The notes below the pieces were generated by a model. The model searched no databases, was not told the DNA's origin, and worked only from the letters and a program-made list of their open reading frames with translations. A stretch of 64,000 nt of DNA from positions 231,479-295,478 of the forward strand of contig JAKSZP010006603.1 in the NCBI GenBank assembly GCA_022478985.1, in the 5' to 3' direction. The DNA comes from Massospora cicadina. Lineage: Eukaryota; Entomophthoromycota; Entomophthoromycetes; Entomophthorales; Entomophthoraceae. Positions 56,400 through 64,000 of this stretch are shown here, in pieces (positions within the stretch are counted from its first letter, which is position 1; the number at the start of each line of letters is the position of its first letter). Position numbers and translations under genes: made by a program.

Positions 56400-59300
56400 A
56401 CGTGCGGAGGAAGGGGTCTGATTTAATGAACCAGACTGGGAACCAAAAGGAGACCAGCTGTCAGCGAAGCGGTGGGAGGTATCCACACATCCATGCTTGA
56501 AAGTGGTCCACCAAATGAGACCGGAATCTGTGGACAGTTTCTGGGAGGGTGGGGGTGGAGCCTGCGATGGCGTCTAAGACGATCGTGTGGATGGTCCACA
56601 TGGCGATTGCTACCACCAGAACATGGAGGGAGGGTGGAAGGGAGGAGGCCATTGATAGAGCAAACATATCTCTTGACAGACTGAAGGGATGTGTTTGATC
56701 CTGGACCAGCAGACGTTAAACTTCGCGCCATATCACTTTAGAGGTGGGGCACTTCTCCAGGCAGTGGAATAGCGTTCCATACTGGCCACACACGACACAG
56801 GATGAGTGTAAAGCGTTAGAGCGCTCAGCTGTACCATGCACCCGCCTCAGGCAGTGCCACACATGGGAGCAGACTTGAGGCTGCAACAGAGGATGGTGTG
56901 CATATTTCCAGATAGTTTATTGGGTCTCAATGGAATAAGGGATGTACATCATGTCCAGGTAGTCCACCCTGGATAGGACATGGGGACGAATGGGGATCAC
57001 GCCATCATGGATGGGTAGCCCATGTAACTCTTATATGTGAACTGAGGAGAGGGGCGGCCTCTTTGGGTTGTATGTCCGCTAATATGAATTCTACACTCTG
57101 CGCTTCGCATGGAGAGTAGGATTCGTTTGTAGTAGGTTTTAGTCCCGTGAGGACCTGTGGCCGATGTGTGTGATGCAAGGTATTTCATCAGGGAGTGGGG
57201 GTTTGATGGATTGTTGAGGCCCAAGGCTCGGGAGAAGTTGGAGCGGGCTGCGCGGGACCAGTGTTGGGATGGGAGTGTAGGAGCAGTGATGGCCGCGATC
57301 CAGGTGCCCAGGATCTTGGCAGCATGGGCTTTGAAATCAAGCAGGCCCATGCCACCTTGATGATGAGGGCCAAACATGACCTCATGCCGTACTGGTGGAG
57401 GGCAACATGACCAAAGCCATCCTTGCAGCAAGGCATACAGGGATTTGAAGAAGCTTGGGGAGAAGGGGATGGTGTGGGCTCCGAACCAGACTTTGGATAG
57501 GAGCATAGAGTTGGCTAGAACAACCCTGCCAGTAAGGGTAGTAGGGTGGGCTCTGAGAGAGGCGATTCGCTTGGTCACGTTGTCCAGTATATGGCACTCC
57601 ATTACTGCTGACGCGTATCCGCCTGCCTCCATCCACACGCCCAGATGGCGCACCGGTCCTATGGTAGGACGTGGCACGAAGGGGAGCACCAGTGGAGCGG
57701 TGTGTGTTGAGTTAGTAAGGTGTGGATGTGGGCGAGCAGATGGGCTGGGTTGGGAACTAATTTCTGGGGCCCAGCAGTTCTGAAACTGACCAAGGAGAAT
57801 GATTTCAGTTTTGGAGGCGTTCAGTGCCGCGTTGCTTACCTGGTAATATCCCTGGATGAGGGCTTCAAGCGCGCGTGCATCTTGATTATTAGACACCCCA
57901 ACCACACAATCATCTGCGAATGTCATCATCTTGACAGGGGTTTGGCCTGGCACATGGACCCCAGTGAGTTGGGCATTCACATTTCGCAGTAGTGGGTCAA
58001 GGCTGAAGTTGTATAAGAGTGGGCTGAGGGGGTCCCCTTGTCACAAACCCCTTTGAGGGCGGACTACTTTGGTTAGGAAGCCAGAGCCACGCACTGCCAT
58101 TGTTGCGGATTCCGTGAGCAGCATCACCCAGTTGATACAGCGAGGGGGTAGGCGGAATTGGTGGAGGCAGGCCCTTAGGTATTCCCAGTTTACTCTATCA
58201 TAGGCCTTTTGTTGGTCCAAGAATACCAGTGCTCCAGAGGCTGTGGACTGAAATGCATTAGCCACAGAGTGCACGTTATCCCAAATTGACCTTCTAAAGA
58301 TGAAACCAAATTGTTCTGGGGAGATGGTGGCAGATGCTACAGTCCCTAAACGGTTAGCCATAATTTTTGTTAAAATTTTGGTGTCTGTGTTTGTTAGAGA
58401 AATGGGGCGCCAGTTGGCTAAGTCAAGCTTAGCCCCTTTCTTGAAGATTGTGACAGTAAAGGCCTCATGTCTTCCTGGTAGGAGGCGCGTTTCCAACAGG
58501 CTTTGGTTAAGTGAAGCGAGCAGCAATGGGGATATATATTTGAAATATTTTTTGTAGAACTCATATGGAATGCCATCTGGGACTGGGCATTTTTGGTTTT
58601 TGCGCACCGCGAATGGCTGTCCATAATTCATTCAGAGTAATTTAATTCATTATTTCCGGGTATTGGAAAATGGTGCTGATATGAGCTCAGTCAAGAAATT
58701 CCACCACTTCGCCCAGCTGAATTGGTTCAGCTCAGTATAACTCAGAGTAATATTTTTGCATTTTGATTGCCACTTTTGCTGGTGTGTCCGCAATGGAATT
58801 ATCTGATCTTTGCACCTGTGTGCAAGCCACTCTCTGACGTGGTGAAAAAAAATTTCTAAAGAAATATGTGGTGACTTGTTACCTTTTGTGATGCGTGTGG
58901 CCCTTTATTGAACACAAACCCAATGTATGTGTTGCCTTTCAAGTGCATTGAGGTGGGCGGCTGCCTCCACCTACTTATGGCCCCATGCAGGGCTGTATCC
59001 TGTAGCTGTAATGTTGGACTCCAAGTGTGCCAATTCTGCCAGAGCGCGCGAGATAACCGCTGATGTGGCTTGTGAGTGTCTGGAGGAGAGATGGCAAGAG
59101 TGGCGGATGGTGTCCTCTTTGAAAGTTGCCCATGTGGAAATGGGGTCCGCGCTAAACGGTGCAACAAACTTTTTGCTGAAGTTGCCTCTTCCACCCATGT
59201 GAAAATTCTGGTGATGCGAGCTTGGGGGGCGGATTTTGCACCAATGTGGGGCCTTAGCAACTGTGAAAGGTAGGTGGTAGGTTATCAAGACCAGTCAGTG

Positions 59301-59976
59301 GTCAGAGAATTCCATTTTGTTGTTTTGAAGTGGGAGATGTGGGGTTGGAATTTCGCCGGTGTTAGAATAAGGTTGATGCAGGTCATGGAACTTAATTGGC
59401 TGTTGTGGACGTGGGGACACATCATGTTTCTGAGCAGCGGGGCATGTCACAGCAGCGCATCCATTAACCCAAGGGTGTCCTTTAGAATGCGTAGTTCTAT
59501 GTGACCCTGTGGGGTGTGGGGTGAGGGAGGCCACCGGTCCTTTGGTGAGGTTAGCCAACAGTTCATGTCACTGACTAGGAAAGAATCAGGGGGTAGCGGG
59601 AGGGATTTGACCGACAAGAAAAATTCCTGATGCTTGTGTGCACCGTTTGGGGCATAGATGTTGACGATTGCATGCTCTACATCATCTCATGAGAAGGTGA
59701 TGATGAGCACTTGGCCATTTAGAATGTTTTTGAGGATGTGAATTTGAAAAGATTATTTTTCTGAATTAGTACCCCACAGTGCTTTGACCAAAAGGATAGG
59801 GATGGGAGGAGCATTGTTTTCCAAGCTTCCTTGGAACCTCGTGGACAGTGGGACTCCTGAGTGGCCAGGATATCCACGGGTAAATTGTGTTGTAAAAAAC
59901 TCAGTTTCCTAGCCCAGGACGGGGAGGCCTTGAGTCTGGTGATATTCAACGTCCCTAGAGTGAAGGTTACCCCCAT
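56400..59976 (-). pseudogene. ORF2 (APE endonuclease, RT, zf-RVT) of LINE K
   Basis: ATG at 59976 follows the ORF1 stop by six bases. Endonuclease: FTLGTLNITRLKASPSWARK, ILATQESHCP, then GDMNCW-like and KMEFSDH pieces down to 59295. RT piece 1 (58631-58041): KCPVPDGIPYEFYKKYFKYI, NTDTKILTKIMANRL, QFGFIFRRSIWDNV, QQKAYDRVNWEYLRACL, ending at a TGA in the R-Q-G-D-P arginine (58041-58043). RT piece 2 (57980-56997, 327 codons): MMTFADDCVVGVSNN with both catalytic Asp, then the thumb/connector. The zf-RVT finger (SSCVVCGQYGT onward) lies near 56780. Few lesions separate the blocks. Confidence 0.9.
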
Positions 59977-59982
59977 CACACC

Positions 59983-61397
59983 TTAGGTGCGAGGGGGTGG
60001 GCCCCCAGGCCCACCAGCCTCTTCTAGGTCCCCACGGGCTTTTACAGCAGCGTAGATGTTAGCAGCAATGCTATCGCAGTTTTTGTTGATTTTTGTGGAA
60101 AGAGTCATGTTGGCTTTGGCCTTCGCTTTTTGTTTTCCTGACGTCAGACGAATTTTTTGCGGTGCGGACAAGTTCAGTGCACCGTCGAGCAGGTCAAAAA
60201 AAAATTTTCAGTTGGGATAGGTCCCAAGTCAGTATGACCGGAGCTTGGGTGCAACGATTGGGTGAGTTCAAATCTCCCATCTGATCCTCAAATTGAGTGG
60301 CCTGCTCAGCATGGGCTTCACAATCTGATTGGATGATGGATTCCCAAGTTGCTTCTTCTGTGAAGGTCTCCATGTCCTCCTGGCGTTGTAAGTGTGGGAT
60401 AGCGGTGGTGGCCTTAGCCGCTTCCTTGGCCGCGGCCTCATGGGCCTGCTTGGCCTTCTTCCACTCCTGCGGGGAGATAGGCTTTACCAATAGGTAGCAG
60501 CCTTGTGCTCCCCACGGGAAAGCCTCCTTGGTGCTTGCAGTTGGTTCGTAGTGCGCCTCTCCGTTGGCCATGGCTACCAAGGGGTGCTCTTGGAATGTGA
60601 CGCCCTCCTTGATGGGGCATGCATGCGCCTTATGGCCGAACATGTCACAGTGGGTGCAAATGGGGGGCGCGCTGTCCACAGTCACCCGGAATGGGTGGGT
60701 GGTATGCCCTGCAATATCAATAAAAGTGGAGTGCAGGATCTGGGTTAGGTCCTTTGCGAACTCCTCAGTTGGGGTCAGAACTCCGATGGCTTTGCCAGTG
60801 CACAGGTGTGGCATCAGTGTGAAGTGTTGCATTTCGAAAGTTTGTATTTCGCTGTATATGGCAAGACCATCTTTCAGGTGTTGTTCCAAAATATCAATTT
60901 TTAACATAGTAGGCAAAAAGTCAAACGTGAGGAAAGTTTGGTTTGATTTGTCCATCTGGTGCATTTGATTTCAACGACCCATTGCCCTTCAGGGGAGGTC
61001 GACCATTATGCGCACTGCTGCAGCCTCATCTGCTGCTTTTTTGCTCTTGAAACCTAGGTCCAGCCAACCGTGTGACATGGAGTGAGGTGCAACGTACACT
61101 GCGGTCAGGAAAACTTTGTGTACATCTTCACAAAATTTTTCCTATAAGGCTGTTTTTTGGATGTCCAGATACACATGGACTCTGAATTCCACCAATGAAA
61201 GTGGATGGGAGTGTGGCGTGTTGATGTATTGGTTGCATCGTGCTTGCCATGCGAGTATCTCCGGGTAAATTGTGACCACCGGTTTTTTTAAGATTTTTGT
61301 CTATTCCGCTGTATTCTCTGGGGCATTTTCAAACGTTGGAGGCCGCGGGCCTTCCACCTGCTCCCCTTACCTTGCTTGCCCAACTGCTCCCTGACAT
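59983..61397 (-). pseudogene. ORF1 (RNA-binding, CCHC) of LINE K
   Basis: The start ATGTCAGGGAGC at 61397 gives MSGSSWASKVRGAGGRPAAS before a stop; other frames continue with YLDIQKTAL and VAPHSMSHGWLDLGF. From 60964 a 256-codon piece holds FLTFDFLPTMLKIDILEQHL, the knuckle CTHCDMFGHKAHAC (near 60617-60658) and the Lys/Ala-rich AKEAAKATTAI region. The last piece (60171-59983) is basic, then Gly/Pro-rich, and stops at TAA 59985-59983. The protein would coat LINE RNA; at least three frame breaks prevent this. Confidence 0.8.
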
Positions 61398-61457
61398 GGG
61401 CGCAGACTAATCTCCTCTGTGAGATTATCAAACTAGATTCAGTCTTGAATTGATTAG

Positions 61458-61477
61458 GTTTCAAAAGTGTTTGCAAC
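61458..61477 (-). other. 5' terminal hairpin of LINE K
   Basis: GTTGCAA pairs with TTGAAAC (one mismatch), in the same position as in LINEs B and E. Confidence 0.5.
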
Positions 61478-61506
61478 TAGAAAGAAAAGTTAATATTCCT
61501 CATTTC

Positions 61507-62199
61507 TAAAGGTTATAGTACCTCTAATTTGTATCACGTAGCTCAATTTTGGTCTATTTACAGGATTCTGTATTTCTGATTGGAATCAATTATAGCAACT
61601 GAACTAGTAACTTCTTTGCATTTGTGTCTATCTTCACTAGAGCCACAGAAATATTAGTTTTATAGCCTTCATAGCGCTGCTTATCATAATTTCTATCGAA
61701 ATTTCACTACAGGTGCTCCCTGCCAGGTCCGCTTCCAAGGCTACCTGGTGAAAGAATAATTTTGTGACGATTAATATGTCTAATGAAGAAAGCCCCTCTT
61801 CTGAGGAATAACTAGTATCACCTGATAGGTACACTCCAATAGCCAGTAGATGCCTTCCACTAATATCAATAATATTCAATTTTGTCTTCTATGGACTTGG
61901 CCATTGAGGGCCAGACCAAAATAATTATTAAATTCAAGCTGAAGACGTAGAAGAAAAGGTCAAAGGCTTGATAAGGGGAGCTATCTAACCTGGTTCCCAT
62001 CCTAATTGAGACTGAGCATCTAAAGTTGGCAATAATATGATGAAGTTATACTGCAGAGCAGTGTTACAACATACCAAAGTTGGTGTGGCTAGAGCTGAGC
62101 AGTACCTCTGACATTACGTACATCCTCTATTCATCACGTACTCCAGATTTTGGGGTTGCATCATCTCGAGATCCAACGCCATTTGACCCTCTCACAACA
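61507..62199. other. no recognisable gene
   Basis: AT-rich, possibly the LTR/leader of element N, but there is no second LTR in the window to compare with. Confidence 0.35.
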
Positions 62200-62360
62200 A
62201 TTTAATTCTCAATTATCCTCATTTTATGAGATGGTTTCTAACTCTGGTCAGGATAAAAGGGAAGCCATACTCAAAATAGAAGGGAAATCAACGATCTACA
62301 TAACCATTTGGTGAGATTTGATAATGGAGTTGTGGGGTACATTGGCCAAGAAGTATTCAT

Positions 62361-62756
62361 TTGATTAGTGATGTTGCTAATCCTATCCACAACCAAATCA
62401 CAACAACTGAGGATGATATTATGAGACAACTGGGAGAAATACAGGTACAACATGAGGAGCGCTTTGTTGAGCTCAAAGAGCTACTTCAACAACTTATCCA
62501 AATTGTGGACATTATCAGAGAAGGTGGACCTGGCCCTGCTGGTCCTCCTAGACCTCCAGGACTACCTAGTTCTCCTTTGGCAACCCCAGGACCTCCTGGT
62601 GAATGGAGTCCTCAAGGCCCTGTGGGTCAACAAGGCCCACTGGGGCCTGCAGGTCGTGACAGTTTGCAAGGACCTCCCGGACCTCCTGGTCCCCCTGGAT
62701 CCTCGCTTCCAATGCATGATTCTGAACCTTTTAGTCTAGTAGTATCAAGAGTATAG
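62361..62756 (+). pseudogene. Gag N-terminus of N: coiled coil plus collagen-like tract
   Basis: A 131-codon open frame. Residues about 15-50 are a heptad-like helix ([20 protein letters not shown], then [16 protein letters not shown]). Then come Gly-X-Y triplets with three breaks: [36 protein letters not shown] and [12 protein letters not shown]. The frame stops at 62754-62756, and further sequence in other frames leads to capsid-like pieces. No signal peptide is seen and the context is Gag, so I do not read it as a secreted collagen. A Gly-X-Y segment beside a coiled coil could drive trimer formation (inference). Confidence 0.6.
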
Positions 62757-63148
62757 GAGTCAGAAACCCAAATCTGAGCCATAGCTCATGGGTGTTTCTT
62801 ATCCTTAGAAGGCCTTCTTATTGACCCAGATCAATCTTTAACCAACTTATTGGATGGCTTGATAATGCTCATCATCTATGCAATGCAGACCAAACTATGA
62901 AAGAAACCCAGTTTTCATTGTTAAGCGCTTACATTGAATGATTAACTGCTAAATGCGGAGTACTTGGGAACAAGAAAGAAGAGATGATCACTGCAATTTC
63001 TAGCTTAAATCAACCGCATGCAAATGATCATCTAGCTCAATGTGTAGAAAATTTACAGGAGGACCTCAATCATTTAAGTTAACAAGTTGACCGAACTCCC
63101 ACTCAAGCTCATATCCCAGAATCTGAACCCTCCAAAGCTGATCCAGTC

Positions 63149-63850
63149 ATGGTATTGGATGTACATGTTTTGAGCAATGAACCCACTACCTTCAAACCTA
63201 CCTTTAAGGATAAGTTTGAGCCGGGTGAAGGTATTATCCATTCGTTTCTATCTGTCTATGAGCGTGCAATGGATGGGGCGATGAATCAGCAGAAAGTAAA
63301 GCATATCACCTCTTGTCTAAGCCAGTTCACTCAAGAAATCATGGTTCCTCACCTTAAGGTTTTTAATATGTGGGATCAAGTAAAGACTGACCTTATTAAG
63401 GTTTTGGGAGTGATCAAATCCTATCTAACCAAAAGTGAGCCTTTATGAGTATTAAAATCAAATGAGGAGAGTCAATCTATGATTTAGGTAAGAGATTCTA
63501 TCATGAGGCCAAGAGACTTGTTACTTGTGATTGGATTACTGTAGATGATGACATATCAGCTGTATGAAAACATTTGCTTCTCACACTCAGTCGCTAGCTA
63601 CATTTTAAATCAATTAAAAAATTTCAGATCTATTCTCGACATCAAAAAAGCGCTAATGGAGATCCTAATGGTGTGGTACACCCAACCTCCACTAATATCC
63701 CTCGTTCTATATCTTGAAATGCTGCCTAGACCCAAATCTAAACCAAAGAAGGAATCATGCACTTATTTGTGGTCTTGTGGGTCTTGTGGAATCTCAATGT
63801 TGGAAAAAACAAGTGGAAGAGTCGAAAAAGATGAGTCAGCATAGGGCATG
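63149..63850 (+). pseudogene. capsid-like Gag region of element N
   Basis: The open piece 63149-63448 reads KPTFKDKFEPGEGIIHSFLS, VYERAMDGAM and a helical stretch (VFNMWDQVKTDLIKVLGVIK), resembling the Retrotrans_gag capsid fold in its helix pattern. After a stop, 63545-63844 is open, and a neighbouring frame near 63757-63800 has spaced Cys residues (ICG and SQCWKK) where a nucleocapsid knuckle is expected, but no full CCHC. Broken by stops. Confidence 0.5.
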
Positions 63851-64000
63851 AGGCTCCCGGTGCTGACCTACCTCCTGTGCCTCAATCAAAATTTCCTAAC
63901 ACTCCTAAGACTGTTACGTGATATCTGCTCTTGGTGAACTTGACATCCCTAATGTATTAGCAAACAAAGATACTATATCATCTTACGCTTCTGTTTCTTC

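Larger units (their letters stand above)
56222..61491 (-). mobile_element. LINE K (family I), best family I copy
   Basis: A 5.27-kb LINE with a 15-bp target duplication AATATTCCTCATTTC at 56207-56221 and 61492-61506. It has the complete family structure: 5' hairpin (61458-61477), ORF1 from 61397, a six-base ORF1/ORF2 gap, endonuclease, RT, zf-RVT, 3' hairpin and AATAAA. Open pieces of 256, 196 and 327 codons make it the least damaged family I copy, close to LINE B in sequence. Confidence 0.92.
62200..64000 (+). mobile_element. Ty3/gypsy element N, gag part, cut by the window end
   Basis: A coiled-coil, collagen-like tract and capsid-like region on the plus strand, running off the end. Upstream LTR and downstream pol are not identified here. 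Confidence 0.6.

Noticed and set aside
57376..57783. 135-codon plus-strand frame in LINE K
   Set aside because: It is antisense to the well-supported RT frame of LINE K (57980-56997).
62361..62756. A secreted collagen-like host protein
   Set aside because: No signal peptide, only 131 codons, preceded by a coiled coil and followed by capsid-like sequence. Retrotransposon Gag fits better.
1..64000. CRISPR array, tRNA, rRNA or prokaryotic operon
   Set aside because: No regularly spaced identical short repeats, no cloverleaf-like or rRNA-like sequence, and no tandem gene layout other than retroelement ORFs.

Overview
This is eukaryotic repeat DNA. I find no host gene, tRNA, rRNA or CRISPR array in 64 kb. 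Nearly everything recognisable is a retrotransposon: Ty3/gypsy LTR elements, and L1/Tx1-like LINEs (ORF1 with a CCHC knuckle; ORF2 with APE endonuclease, reverse transcriptase and a C-terminal zf-RVT zinc motif, with no RNase H seen). Older copies are full of stops and frameshifts, and the spacers are AT-rich. A large, TE-bloated genome is implied. I lean weakly towards a fungus (chromovirus, collagen-like Gag, LINE type), but nothing here fixes the taxon.

Layout. 1-5781: Ty3/gypsy element Z on the minus strand (IN, RNase H, RT, dUTPase-like, protease, gag). About 7130-43820: a nest built on a plus-strand Ty3/gypsy element, H. H is interrupted by LTR element F (7413-34129, TSD CCTAC). F contains LINE A in its internal region (9121-14354), and in its 3' LTR Ty3/gypsy element D (16012-22489, minus, TSD TCTAC) and LINE B (22562-33942). 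LINE B in turn contains LINE C (25283-31354), the best preserved element, with a 665-residue open stretch of ORF1. H resumes with RT and RNase H at 34130-35519, is interrupted by LINE E (35520-40790), and resumes with an integrase at about 42880-43820. An inverted LTR of family G follows (43832-44346). 45742-47665 and 50122-52064 are two ORF1-only LINEs (M1, M2; minus). 52250-53296 is the integrase and chromodomain of chromovirus J, interrupted by element G (LTR 53297-53764, gag to about 55320). LINE K (56222-61491, minus) follows, and the window ends in the collagen-like gag of element N (62200-64000).

Main observations. (1) Two insertions of only 17-18 bp, each flanked by a perfect 17-bp target duplication, consist solely of the last 13 nt plus A-tail of LINE C. 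They break off at the same base, directly next to a C7/GGG-rich block, which suggests reverse-transcription strong-stop products that were integrated. (2) A 28-29 nt stem-loop with compensatory changes lies at the 3' end of LINEs A, B, E and K and also of the ORF1-only elements M1 and M2. It is a candidate recognition element through which M could be mobilised in trans. (3) dUTPase-like domains sit in two LTR elements, F and Z. (4) Collagen-like Gly-X-Y tracts sit in two Gag regions.

All domain calls come from reading motifs by eye. Boundaries of decayed genes are approximate, while the TSD-supported element ends are exact or nearly so.
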